Shown in pieces: positions 48,006 to 64,000 of a stretch of 64,000 nt of DNA (positions within the stretch are counted from its first letter, which is position 1; each line of letters starts with the position of its first letter). Source of the DNA: Lottia gigantea (lineage: Eukaryota > Mollusca > Gastropoda > Lottiidae). The position numbers and the translations under genes were made by a program. The DNA is taken from the NCBI RefSeq assembly GCF_000327385.1, contig NW_008711113.1:28915-92914 (forward strand), given 5' to 3'. The notes beneath the pieces were generated by a model that saw only the letters and a program-made list of their open reading frames with translations, made no database searches and had not been told where the DNA came from.

Positions 48006-51000
48006 CTAAGTAAGTTTCTTTATTAAAACAGAGTTATCTTTCCCTAACGGCACATCCTTATTTGAAAACACAATGTCCGTGGCATCCTGGAAGTGTCTTT
48101 GAGATTTTGGCACATTCAATTTGTCCAACAATTTGTTTGAAAGATCTGGAACCACAGGTTGTAATAATATCCCACAAGTCCTCATGGAAACCATGGCAAC
48201 GAAAATAACAGTATTTAAATGGTCCAATGATTTGCTTTGTTTTGCTAGTTGCCATGGTTTGTGTTCCTGAATAAAAGTATTGACCCAATGAAGGTAGCTC
48301 ATGATTTTTTCAAGTCCTTTGTACACATTGAGATCCTCATAGCACTCACCTACAATATCTGAAATATTCCAAGAAAATTAAAGTTGGATTGCCTCCACTC
48401 TTACTACCTAACATCTATCTATATTGTCGCTAAAATTACGAACTGTGTCTAATACCTTGACTGTAATAGCCACCTTTCTTGTGTCACGGAATGCAGTAAT
48501 TTGATTGGTATTGTTGGCACCCATGTCCATCTGTTCACAATTGCGGAAAAAAGGATCTAGAGCCTACAGTTTTTTTTAACAGATTTTGATGAAAATGTAT
48601 GTGTATAATCATCAAATGAACTTAAAGATGGGTTCCCATATCTTCATTTATGAAAATGAAAATGCTAATACTTATATGAATAGAAAGTAGAGGTGTTCTA
48701 ATGACTTGGAAAAATACCAGTTTGCCTCACATGTCCATAATTAATTCATAATTAGCTAAATTAGAATGGTCAAAGAGAATGACCAATCAAGAAAGGTCAA
48801 AAAGTCTTTTTTTGTTTATCCAGACTGTAAATATATGGACATTTATGATTGGTTAAAACTCTTAATCATTTGCAATAAGAACATAATGATATGATTAAGA
48901 ATACATGATAATTCATTAGAAACACCAATTAATCAAATAGTTTGCCTAATTTGACATTAAATAATAAGGAAACCCATCTTTAAGATTAAAATATAAATGT
49001 TTATTATTATATTATTGTAGTATGGCCTTTAATTCTTTTAATATTTATTAAAGGAGTTTACAAACATTAACCAATAAGTCTATAGGTGATATATATCTTT
49101 TATATTTTTGAATTTCAAAAATAACAAAACCACTTACCTGGCAAATTCCGTAAGCTTTGGAATTCCTCAAGTTGTTCTTTAGTCAGATATTTTTCTATGT
49201 TTTCTTGAGAGGAGGCTGGACAGACTTGACTACGGTTAATACTGTACGATGTGACACGATTTAAGAGATTCCCCAGGGTATTGACTAATTCTGAATTGAT
49301 ACAGTCAACTGCCAATTCATCATTGTAATCTGAAATAGAATCATGAATGTCAGACAGCATATACAGTAAAACACTAACACAGTAAGTAGTTCCCAAAAGG
49401 TTATACACCCACAAAGCAGCAAATGAGCAAATGTCATATTCTGAAGTGAAAAGTGAAAATTATGACCTCCAAAGGCTCAAAATTCATCTTAGATCAAACC
49501 TGTTGACTTCTGCTGGCCCGCACAGTCTCCAGACCACTGATCTAAAGAGTTTCTCATTTTCGACCCCCACTTCAGGCAATTTCTTGAAACACCCATGAAC
49601 AATAATTTCTCATATTTGCCAAAATTATGAATTTGTCCGAGATCTCATACTAAATTTCATCAAGATTGGATAAGATCGGCAATGTCTATTGTGGACAGAC
49701 AGAACAGATGATGGCAATATATGTCTACATTTTCATGTGTTTAAACATTCAAAAATAATAATCTGCTATAGAAAAACTAAGTAGTCCTAATTTCCAACAT
49801 GTTTCAAGAGCACAAAGGAGCCCTTAGGGGCAGAGTATATATTATCAACAGTATTGGGATCAATTACAAATGGACCAGTAAAAAACTTTGTGAAATGTTT
49901 TGTGTGTCTTCTATTTTACTGAACACATTTCTATGTGGGATACCAAATTGATGCTGAACTTCTTGGCATCTGTAGATGTTCATTCAAGCTCTTTGAAGCC
50001 TTCCAGTGGTTGATAGGTTCATATAAAACAAAGGAAAGACAACTTACTTCCATCACTACCAGGAACACCAATTCTGAGTAAGAAATATCGTAAACCATCA
50101 ACTGTATATCTTTCTATTCTATCTATAGGATCTACTACATTACCTATACTTTTAGACATCTAAACACATTAACAAAATAACTCTCAGTTAAGTTTGAAAT
50201 AAAAATATTTGCCAAAAAGAAAAACTTTTGCACCATTCCAATTTTCAATCAGACACCTGTACGATAAGGGACATTATCAAACACTTTTAGTGGAATTGCA
50301 GGAACCACAGACGTCTGATTGAAAATTGGAATGGTTCAAATTGATGCTATCAGTATCCCCAATACATATAAAAACGCTAGAAAACCTCTTTACAATTCCT
50401 TTAATACAACAAGCATTGAAAGGGTTAACTTTTCATCTTTCATATCATACACATAGGGCATATGAAATTTGAGCACTCTGTGTTGAAAGGGTTAAAATAA
50501 CTTACCTTAGTTCTGTTAACCAACCAATGAGAATGACAGAATAGTTTTGTAGGTAATGGTAATTCAGATGCTAGTAAGAACGCTGGCCAATAAATAGCGT
50601 GAAACCTGAAAAGAACAAATCTAAGTTTACAAAACGACAATTTTTATCCTGTTTTTAGGAGCAAAGCGAACAAAAAAATGGTATTTTTTCCATGTATTTT
50701 AAGAGAATCGGAAAATACCTACTTCAAAAAGTACTGTTAGTCTTTGCATTGATAAAGCTATAATTCTTTGTAAATTTACATTGAAAAGAAACACATAATT
50801 TCTCTCCTAGAAATTTCAACCAAACAATTTTCTCTGTAAAAACAAATTTTGAAGACATTCTTAGACTAACGGTACTATTTTGAAGTAGATATTCCAATGC
50901 TTGTGAAAATAACCAGTAATATTTGATATACCAACGAACATGCAAAGACTTGAACTTGAAATACAAGATGAAATTACATCTTCACAATGTCAAGGTTTTA

Positions 51001-54000
51001 TGAACTTCATATTTGACATCATTAGGCACAAGTCAAATGCAGCGATTTGATTGGATTATATGCAAGTGTATACAGCCAATTAAACCCTAGAAACTCCAAG
51101 TTACGAATCTATCTCTCTAGGGCTTTTATTGGCTGTCTAGTGTCTTCGCTTCACAAATCAAATAGCTGCATTTACAAACTTCTGTGATACAAGAAAAGTA
51201 CCAAATGATGTCAAGGTATTAGAAGTTGTTTGTAATATCTTCATTGTGAAGGTTGATAATAAGTGAACCTTACTTTAAGATATCTTTGCCTATAATTTGA
51301 CAATCTGGTGGCCAAGTAGTGAGATTATTAGGATAGCCTGCTACTGTTAAATAATTTACCAAAGCATCTAACCATACATATATCTGAAAAAAAAATAGAA
51401 ACAAAAAGATTTTCACTAACTAAAATATCATAGTTTTGATTTAAACCCTATAGTAACTACATGCCTCAACCATCTCCTGTTTGAAAATATATATATTAAA
51501 GCTGTGTTTGCCCCTGAGTAGTAGTAATAGTGCCTATAGATTTACACTAGTGTGGAGCGAAGTCAATTCAGCCCTCCAATTTGCATCAGAATTTGATATT
51601 GCCGTCTCAAATGGGTCAAAATCATAAGCTAATTAAAGTAAGAAAGTTTGAACTAACCACTTGTGTAGAATCCCCAGGAACTGTTATACCCCAGGAAATT
51701 CTGTCCGCTTGTCTGGATACCGATAGATCTTGTAGTTCTTCTAACATCCTCCTTACTATACCATCAAACTGTACAGGATTAACAGCTGAAATAATAAAAA
51801 TACCGGATTAACAGCTGAAATCATAAAATTACAGGATTGACAGCTGAAATCATAAAATAACAGGATTAACAGCTGAAGTAATAAATAACAGGATTAACAG
51901 CTGAAATAATAAATAACAGGATTAACAGCTGAAATAATAAAATTACCGGATTAACAGCTGAAATCATAAAATTACAGGATTGACAGTTGAAATCATAAAA
52001 TAACAGGATTAACAGCTGAAATCATAAAATAACAGAATTAACAGCTGAAATAATAAATAACAGCATTAACAGCTGAAATAATAAATAACAGGATTAACAG
52101 CTGAAATTGTAACAGGATTCGGCCTTATGTTACATCATAAGTACATCTAACATTTATTAACACAATTGCCTACCTCCAGTGTTTAACCAGTCTCTGATGC
52201 CATCTTTAAAACTTGATAGTTTAAATTTATAATTTTCTTCTGTCATCCATGTCACTGGTCTTTTACTTTCAACAGATACCTGAAAGAATTTCAAATTGAA
52301 CTTAAATAGACAGGGGTTCTTTCCCTATCTCCATGCGCTAGTTTTTGGCTAAGTCTAGCTAGACAAATCTAGCCCTACTTAGTTCCTCTGACATGATAGA
52401 TGGATGTGACAATTGTCATAGGATACCACTTTTGATGGAAGTTCATCTCAATTGCCAAATTTGGCACAATTGGCTGAACCATTAAAGAGTCCATCAAAAC
52501 ATATCAGGATATTCTATGATGTCCATGTGACTTCAATCACATGATCCACTTTCTAGCATAAATAAAATAGCAATGGTGGGAACAGGGCACAGGGACATTG
52601 TAGGACATCTGGTATTGTCTCCACGGATTCATTAATGGTCTAACAGTCTTGCCAAATTTGGCTTTTGTCAAGGTGAAAATTCTCAAAAGCTAGTGATCTT
52701 AAACACAGATCAGGATGAACTCCCATAAAAAGTGGCCCTAACCTTGAAAATATCCCATGTGTATATCATGTCTGAGGAACTGGTTAAGCCCGATTTGTAA
52801 AATTATTGGAGTTAGCTCACTGGGAATGGTTTCGTTAATTCTGATTCCAAACTGTTCTTTTAAGACAATGACGATTTGCTAAAACACTATTTAATTTACA
52901 CAAAGTCATCTAGAATATTGATGAAAACTAATACAAAATTAGCAATTGGTATAAAATTTGAGTAAAAGTAGGTACCTTGCACATCTTGCCTTCTATTTCC
53001 ATATCGGTGACATCATTGTCTGATAGGAAAGCTTCATCTGATATAGAATACCAGCCCTCATAGACACCTTTATATATATAACCATTCTTCTCTAGCCGTG
53101 TCTACAAATAAACAATATAACATATAGAATACCAGCCCTCAAAGACATCTTTATATATATAACCATTCTTCTCTAGCAGTGTCTACAAATAAACAATATA
53201 ACATATAATATAGAATACCAGCCATCATAGACACCTTTATATATAACCATTCTTCTCTAGCAGTGTCTACAAATAAACAATATAACATATAATATAGAAT
53301 ACCAGCCATCATAGACACCTTTATATATAACCATTCTTCTCTAGCAGTGTCTACAAATAAACAATATAACATATAATATAGAATACCAGCCATCATAGAC
53401 ACCTTTATATATAACCATTCTTCTCTAGCAGTGTCTACAAATAAACAATATAATATAGAATACCAGCCCTCATAGACACCTTTATATATATAACCATTCT
53501 TCTCTAGCTGTGTCTACAAATAAACAATATAACATATAATATAGAATACCAGCCATCATAGACACCTTTATATATAACCATTCTTCTCTAGCAGTGTCTA
53601 CAAATAAACAATATAACATATAATATAGAATACCAGCCATCATAGACACCTTTATATATAACCATTCTTCTCTAGCAGTGTCTACAAATAAAACAATATA
53701 ACATATAATATAGAATACCAGCCCTCATAGACATCTTTATATATATAACCATTCTTCTCTAGCCGTGTCTTAAAATAAACAACATAACATATAATATAGG
53801 ATACCAGCCCTCATAGACACCTTTATATATATAACCATTCTTCTCTAGCAGTGTCTACAAATAAACAATATAACATATAATATAGAATACCAGCCCTCAT
53901 AGACACCTTTATATATATATAACCATTCTTCTCTAGCCGTGCCTACAAATAAACAATATAACATAGAATACCAGCCCTCATAGACACCTTTATATATATA

Positions 54001-55668
54001 ACCATTCTTCCTATAAGTGTTACTTACCCAGAATGTTTCTACAGCCTGTCTATGTCTATCTTCAGTTGTCCTAATAAAATCAGTATGACTGATATTGGCC
54101 AATTTAAATAGGTCCTGAAAAAAAAAATTGTTCAATAGTAACAAACAGTATTGCTTTGACAGAGTTACCTGTTATTGCCTTGCTTACAGTTACAAATTCA
54201 ACATTTCATGCATTTGGATAACATCTAGTTATATGTGTATACACAATTGTCTAGTATGCCTGACATTGTCAAGAATCGATACATGACCACACAATATGAT
54301 ACATGTATTGTTATATACAATATCGCAATGCATCAATTTACCAATGTACTAGCTAGCACTACCTATGGCCTTAAGTACCAGCGGTAAGTTTGAAAACTTG
54401 ATGATTTGAGAATGCTATACCTTAAATTTTGAAGAATTTTTATTACACAATTCTATTGGACGTTTGTTCAATTCTGCTGCACTTTGCTGGATCTACAAAA
54501 ACAAAAATATTATTGAAATCAGTTCAGAGCTCTTGAACAGATGAGCAGTTGTTATATTTCACTAGCGATGCCAAGCACTTTGTGCACTTTTGTTAAAGTG
54601 ACAGTTGCATCATTTTAGGGTGTTGATTTGAATCTTGAAAATATGTAAATAATTTTCAGAAGTACTAGAAATGTACGAAAACATAATAACCCATAATAAC
54701 AGAATTCCTTCAAAAATATCTCAAATTAAACATTTTACCCACAATAACAAATTTATAAAATTTAATCATCGATAATCAAAATTATTAATTCCTTACAATG
54801 ATAATCAATTATTTCGATCATTTTACCCAGCCCTTATAGTTACAACATGTACTGTTAAGCATAAGTCCAAGAACCACAGACATCACATTGGAAATTTGGA
54901 TGAGGCAAATGGATGCCATACATGAACAAAAGTTACATAAAAAAAATACTCATTACATGTTCAGAATCAAAGCAACAATTACAAAAAGTATTAGGATATA
55001 CATTAATACCTTTAATCCATGTTCATCAACTCCTGTTGAAAATAAAACTTTCCGGCCTTTAACCTCATTCCATCGAGATAGAAAATCAGCTAAGACTACT
55101 GTATATAGATGACCAATATGAGGTGCTGAAAGTATACATTCAAATTTATTAATGACTAGATCAGCTTAGGTATCTCGGCCCTACTTTGTTTACAAAGCCG
55201 TGAAAATATGTGAAATACCAAGTTATAAATAGGGCGTAGGATAGGAATTTTAACTTAAAATCTTTTGAAGTTTTCCATTGTTTCACCTACTCCAAACATT
55301 GGCTCATTTTTAACAAAAACATTTTTTCCCTTTCAAATCATTGCCAAATTGCTGTTTCTCAGGATGATATTCTGAGGACATCTTGCTCCTCTGTACTAAG
55401 GCCTAATTTGTGCTTGTAATATCTATAGGCCTGAGGGAAGGGTGTTCATTTCTATGGACCTTCATGTAACTTGTCCATGCTGTCTCAACAGATTTTGAAG
55501 TTAATAATAAAATAAGGAATACTCACAAGAATTGACATAGAATATTGGTGTAGTCACAAAAAAGTTCGTATTTCTTTCAGAAGAATAACAACATGCCGCA
55601 AAAGATTTCTTCAATGACAAAGTTCGAAGCGTCCAAAAGTTAGTTAGGAAACGCCTCTGTAGAATCAT
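48006..55668 (-). CDS. MARS2: Mitochondrial methionyl-tRNA synthetase, 12 exons
   Basis: Exons, in transcript order: 55668-55527, 55125-55010, 54492-54421, 54114-54028, 53101-52976, 52279-52174, 51785-51658, 51383-51274, 50605-50506, 50159-50048, 49329-49138 and 48358-48006. All fit GT-AG and join in phase to 547 aa (human MARS2 is 593). Residues 1-30 ([20 protein letters not shown]...) are basic and amphipathic, a mitochondrial presequence. Class I signatures are [19 protein letters not shown] (HIGH motif, from residue 48), [50 protein letters not shown] and [12 protein letters not shown] (329-333). The C-terminal anticodon-binding helices include [17 protein letters not shown] and [10 protein letters not shown]. 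It charges mitochondrial tRNA-Met. The human gene is a single exon; this one is split eleven times, and introns 4 and 6 hold exon-derived minisatellites. Confidence 0.96.
50214..50402. repeat. Foldback MITE copy in a MARS2 intron
   Basis: CACCATTCCAATTTTCAATC at the left is the complement of GATTGAAAATTGGAATGGTT at about 50318. The right end ACCTCTTTACAATTCCTTTA matches the MITE at 40022. It is shorter and rearranged relative to that copy. Confidence 0.65.
51771..52112 (-). repeat. Minisatellite built from the acceptor and start of MARS2 exon 7
   Basis: About twelve copies of a roughly 26-29-bp unit, ACAGGATTAACAGCTGAAAT plus an A/T linker. The first copy straddles the real exon 7 border (51785/51786). 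On the gene's strand each unit is therefore ATTTCAG followed by CTGTTAATCCTGT, the branch/acceptor end and first 13 exon bases. Confidence 0.9.
53118..54012 (-). repeat. Minisatellite built from the 5' half of MARS2 exon 5 and its acceptor
   Basis: Eleven copies of a roughly 85-bp unit fill intron 4 just upstream of exon 5. Each holds ATAGAATACCAGCCCTCATA, GACACCTTTATATATA and ACCATTCTTCTCTAGC..TGTCTACAAATAAACA, the complement of exon 5 residues [20 protein letters not shown] with its TTTGTAG acceptor. Most copies have lost two bases of the TATATATA run and so are out of frame. The copy joined to the complete exon keeps the functional frame. Confidence 0.92.
54860..54912. repeat. Foldback MITE fragment in a MARS2 intron
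   Basis: AGAACCACAGACATCACATT and GGAAATTTGGATGAGGCAAA resemble the inner part of the MITE at 40022. Confidence 0.4.
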
Positions 55669-55814
55669 ATTCGGCAACTTCAGAACGTGACAACGGTTGG
55701 GTTAGAAAGTTTATTGGACATAGATGGAAATTCGGCTATGTCAGATCAGATCACTGTGAACGAACTGTATTAATTTTCATATCTAATAAATTTTCACACT
55801 TTGCAGAACCGGGC

Positions 55815-55827
55815 GCAGCCATCTTGG
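55815..55827 (-). promoter_or_regulatory. YY1-like element upstream of MARS2
   Basis: On the minus strand the sequence is CCAAGATGGCTGC, the core AAGATGGC(G/T)GC bound by YY1 in many animal housekeeping and mitochondrial-protein promoters. It is about 150 bases before the MARS2 start codon. The ATG inside it would open a 23-codon upstream frame if transcribed. Motif match only. Confidence 0.4.
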
Positions 55828-56269
55828 TAAGGGACATAACTCTAAATTGATGAGAGTGAAACAGACCGACATGGATTTCTAACTTTTATTTAAACCACTG
55901 CATGGACAAATTAAGGGCATTACATAATACCTCAACACTGCTGTTACACCCAAAGGTGTAGTCTACTTTAATTCAAGTCAGTTTCTAAAAACAATATTGC
56001 ATCAGCAATCTCCTCCAACCTAGCGGTAAAAATTCAATTTATCAACAGGAATATCAATCTGCAGACTCTAGGGTTGAATTTCTGAATTGAATCGAGACCC
56101 TTGACTAAATCTTGACTTGAATTGACGAAAAAACAAAGGAAATTGACCCTGATGTGTTTATTAAGCATATTTGAAACAAAGACAAAACATATTCTAAATA
56201 CTTAATGTTACTAAAGTGTACTAAAATAAAAACAACAAACGGCTAAACCAGATTTCTTACTTTGTTTCA

Positions 56270-57556
56270 AGTTTTAACTAAGCCTAGACTTATTCAATTT
56301 AACCTAAATTATTCAATTAAGCCTAGGATGTTTTCTATAAACCTAGGGTTATGAAATGAAAATTATTTCATAAAACCTAAGCATCTTAATTTAAACCTAG
56401 GAATTATTTTATCAAACTTAGACTTTTTTCAATGATCCTAGACTAAACCTAAACTTTTCTTATAAAACCTAGGATGTTTTGAAAATCATAGGAATATCTA
56501 ATCAGTGCACAGTTAACCTAGACTATTAATCTTAATTAATATTAGGGTGATTTCTAATGTTTGAAATAAACCTAGGGTGATTTCAATAAACCTTTAGATT
56601 ATTCAACCAAACCTAGGGTGATTTCAATTAGCCTAAGATTATTCAACCAAACCAAGCATGATTTCAATAAACCTAAGATTATTCAACCAAACCAAGCATG
56701 ATTTCAATAAACCTAAGATTATTCAACCAAACCAAGCATGATTTCAATAAACCTAAAATTATTCAACCAAACCAAGCATGATTTCAATAAACCTAAGATT
56801 ATTCAACCAAACCTAGCATGATTGTAATAAACCTAAGATTACTCAACCAAACCTAGCATGATTGAAATAAACATAAAATCATTCAACCAAACCTACCATG
56901 ATTTCAATAAACCTAAGAATATTCAACCAAACCTAGCATGATTTCAATAAACCTAAGATCATTCAACCAAACCTAGCATGACTTCAATAAACCTGAGATT
57001 ATTCAACCAAACCTAGCATGATTGTAATAAACCTAAGATTATTCAACCAAACCTAGCATGATTGTAATAAACCTAAGATTATTCAACAAAACCTAGCATG
57101 ATTTCAATAAACCTAAGATCATTCAACCAAACCTAGCATGATTTCAATAAACCTGAGATTATTCAACCAAACCTAGCATGACTTCAATAAACCTGAGATT
57201 ATTCAACCAAACCTACCATGATTTCAATAAACCTAAGATTATTCAACCAAACCTAGCATGATTGTAATAAACCTAAGATTATTCAACAAAACCTAGCATG
57301 ATTTCAATAAACCTAAGATCATTCAACCAAACCTAGCATGATTTCAATAAACCTGAGATTATTCAACCAAACCTAGCATGATTTCAATAAACCTAAGATT
57401 ATTCAACCAAACCTAGCATGATTGTAATAAACCTAAGATTATTCAACCAAACCTAGCATGATTTCAATAAACCTAAGAATATTCAACCAAACCAAGCATG
57501 ATTTTAATAAACCCAAGATTATTTCAACCAAACCTAGCATGATTTCAATAAACCTG
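56270..57556 (+). repeat. 40-bp satellite with 5-unit higher-order repeat
   Basis: About 25 well-kept units of exactly 40 bp (ACCTAGCATGATTTCAATAA, ACCTAAGATTATTCAACCAA) from about 56570, preceded by about 300 bases of decayed units. Marker variants (GATTGTAATAA, CAACAAAACC, AAGATCATT, CTGAGATT) recur in the same order from 57061 and from 57261, a 200-bp higher-order period. No coding capacity. It lies between MARS2 and RAB14. Confidence 0.95.
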
Positions 57557-57559
57557 ATA

Positions 57560-59525
57560 TGATCCAATTTATTTTGAGCCCTGAAAGTGGTAGGTGTATT
57601 CCCTTCGAAAGAGCCCTATATAATAAGGTGGTAAAGGTTTTAAAATTGTGAATGAAATGAAACAATGATAAAATTTGGTTTAGCCTAAGAGCAACCAGAA
57701 ATAAATATGAAAAATATTTGGGTCTACACAAAATGGGTTTGACTTATTATTTACAATAAAAAATTTGTACAATAGTATATTATACTATACATTTATATAT
57801 AAACAAAAATATTATAATTTATTCACTCATTAATATTCAGAAATTAGTTCATTAACATAATTTATTCAAATTAGATTTTGAGCTACTATAATAAATGATA
57901 AATTGCATTTAATAAAATTTTTAAAGTGGTTAAGTTATGATACAACCTTATACACAATGCAATGCAAAAGATTCTAAAATTTTGCATGCAAAATTTCATT
58001 TTAGAAATAGACTTATGGTGGAACTTTCAATACATAGCCGAAAATGCAACTTTTTTTGCCGACACTGTAAACTGGAAAATGGACTTTGAAAATAGATCTT
58101 TGGACACAATTTCTGTCTACAGCGCTTCTCACAAAACCACCATTCGTTCAACATAGTCAAGGAAATGAAATCAAGGTTCCAATGCTCTAATCGACTGAGC
58201 CACACCCCATCCTCAAATTATGTTCTTTTCGATTGGTCTCAGCACAAAAAATGATAATTGGGTATTTTGGAACTATATTTAGTTTGTGAATGTTAGACAC
58301 CACCAAAATGGCAGCATTAAAGCCTATGAAAATAACAGTTTTAGAATTCTAAAGCAACCATGTTCTTTGTAGGAATAAATTCTTTAACCTCTTCAGTTTT
58401 CAAAATGAAAGTTTAGCTATACAATTGTTATGCAAATTAAACTCTTAAAGAGATGAAATTGTCTAATTATTCAGTTTACCAGCTACATTGTAGCCATCAG
58501 TGTCTCTATTCAAAATGGAAATTTGATATCTATTTTGCATGCAAGTAAATACTGACTGCATAATTTTGGACTAAAAACTACAATAGTATAGTACATTACA
58601 CTGTCATCATTACCTACGGCAATTCAGTTCACTTTCACTAGATTGCAGACAAATCAAATTTTCTTTCTGGTAAGTGACACAGTTACTGAAATATATCTGC
58701 TGGTTAATAAGATAAATAGACAACATCCCTTATTGAATACTGGATGATCAAGAAGAAAATAGTCTTGAATAACTAAAAGGATAGTTTTGGTTCAAATGTC
58801 TCCAAAATTTTTCGGTATTCAAACAATTACAAAGTGAAAATGAATCTAAAGAAACAAAAGAGCACACAATTTTAAACAATTATTTTTTACATAATAAATA
58901 TTTACTAAAAATAACATCATCACTTTTTTTACCTCTAAAATTGAAATCTTTTTTTATCACAGCTAAATCATTAGCATTTCAGAAACTCGCGCCAATATTA
59001 GTAATTTTTAGATATTTTTCTTCGCCCCCGCATCACCATGGCAACCCAAAAGAAAATATTTGAACTGATTTCAATTTTTTAAAGCACAAATGTAGAGCAA
59101 ATTTGGAATCTAAAAATTTTCTGGCAAATTCTTAAAGTAAATCTTTAATTTCGTGTTGTCTCAAATATCGCAAAAATTCAAAAATGGTAACCAGTAAGCT
59201 TGAAACAATATAATAAAAAAATCTTATGTGGTCAAAAAATCAAACTCTAAATTTCGAGTATCAAAAATTTCCTCAAACAGTTACCATGGTGATCATATTG
59301 CAAACAGTAAATTATTATTATTAATATTATCAAGAGGCAGATGTGGAATGGCTCATTTAGTTGGCATGGCAACAAAAATATAAAAATTTTGTGCCCTTGC
59401 CGAAAAAAAAACAAAACATTTTTTGGTTTTTTAAAACCATGATAAGTTAATTATTGTCCACCCAATAATCTTTTTGAGTCCTGTCATTTTTAAATACAAT
59501 ACATGTTCTAGATGCCGCCTATTAA
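57560..59525. other. Probable RAB14 3' UTR and spacer, no other gene seen
   Basis: Very AT-rich; several AATAAA signals lie on the minus strand. No convincing frame on either strand. Confidence 0.45.
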
Positions 59526-63119
<3,594 letters not shown>

Positions 63120-64000
63120 CTGAAATAAAATTGAAAGTTTTTAATTTGGGGATACAAGTACATTGTAGAAGTGCCAGTCATTGACCTACAGACAAACCAA
63201 CAGTCCATAGGAAAGGCAAGCAGGACTTCTTCACAAAATATGACATCAAAATCAAATTATTTGTCATTTGATAGCTTATTGTCTGGTGTTAAATTTGTCT
63301 ACATTCAAATGACATAAATTGTTTCAGTCAATCAAATGGGTACATGGACATTCACTCAGAACAAGAAAAAATTTTTGATATATTATTGATTAATCTTTCA
63401 TGTTGTGTTTTTCATGGAATACTTTTTTATCATGTTCAAATTTCTGGACTATCTGCTCTCAGTCTTGTGTCATGACCCTTATTAAATTTTTACCTAATAT
63501 CTTCAAAACTAAGTGATCCACGATATTTAGTATTTAGGTAATTCACTTACAATTCTGTAGATCTTATAGGTGTATTAAGAACAAAATGGCTATAATAATA
63601 ATTATGATGGAACCACCCCCTTTTTTCCAATATTAGATTCTCAGACCACTGATGTCTATCTTTCTAAGCTTCTTGGTTGTTTCTGAAAGGAAGAATGGCC
63701 AGCTTATCAATTTATTAGGTCATAGTCATAAAAAGGATATGATATCATTGTGCAAAACATTATTTTGACATGTGGAAGGGGGAGCCATTTTGTCAACAAA
63801 TGAATCATCAGGCAAAAATAGATAATAATTTTGGCCAGGGCAAAAGTTCATCTTTCATAAGACTTCAATTTCAATTCTGAGATTTTAGGGAAAATGGACA
63901 AGTTCCAAATTAAAGTAACTCTCACACATCAAGTGATTTACCAAATGAGACAAAGATAAGAGATAATTTGACAAGTGACAACACAAAAAAATATTGGGAC

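Noticed and set aside
53151-53402. Minus-strand frame with repeated [19 protein letters not shown] peptides
   Set aside because: Translation of the exon-derived minisatellite in a non-coding frame, without any link to the MARS2 reading frame.

Overview
The window is animal nuclear DNA. It is AT-rich and intron-rich, and most of it is non-coding and packed with short interspersed and tandem repeats. A lophotrochozoan, most likely a mollusc, fits best. The main evidence is a cytoplasmic intermediate-filament gene with the long, lamin-like coil 1B of protostomes, a tRNA-derived SINE family, and repeat blocks ending in GACGGACGG-type boxes. The species cannot be fixed from sequence alone.

Layout: (1) 0-14 kb: three tandem copies on the minus strand of a four-block, exon-like module of an unrecognised protein, with reading frames now imperfect. 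Minisatellites and a decayed piggyBac transposase lie between them. (2) 15.6-18.9 kb: a Penelope-like retroelement (reverse transcriptase plus GIY-YIG endonuclease) with an SGNH-hydrolase-like frame at its 5' side, embedded in a 25-bp-type minisatellite seen on both flanks. (3) 19-29 kb: gene-poor, with a hAT-type MITE with perfect 8-bp target duplication and a full-length SINE nested inside an older inverted SINE. (4) 29.5-37 kb: intermediate filament gene, six coding exons, plus strand. (5) 37.7-39.7 kb: Flower (CACFD1-type) membrane protein, five exons, plus strand. (6) 43.2-46.6 kb: two divergently transcribed, single-coding-exon paralogues of unknown function. (7) 48.0-55.7 kb: mitochondrial methionyl-tRNA synthetase, twelve exons, minus strand. 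Two of its introns carry minisatellites made from copies of the neighbouring exon's 3' splice site and start. (8) 56.3-57.6 kb: a 40-bp satellite with a 5-unit higher-order repeat. (9) 59.5-63.1 kb: RAB14 GTPase, eight coding exons, minus strand. An antisense fragment of a PUS3 pseudouridine synthase gene, flanked by 13-bp direct repeats, lies in its fourth intron.

The genes are ordinary eukaryotic single-gene units with no operon-like logic. For the intermediate filament, Flower, MARS2 and RAB14 genes I joined exons by hand at GT-AG borders. All four give uninterrupted frames of about family length (495, 189, 547 and 214 aa). The points most worth a second look are the exon-derived minisatellites in MARS2, the triplicated exon module, the PUS3 fragment and the SGNH frame attached to the Penelope element.
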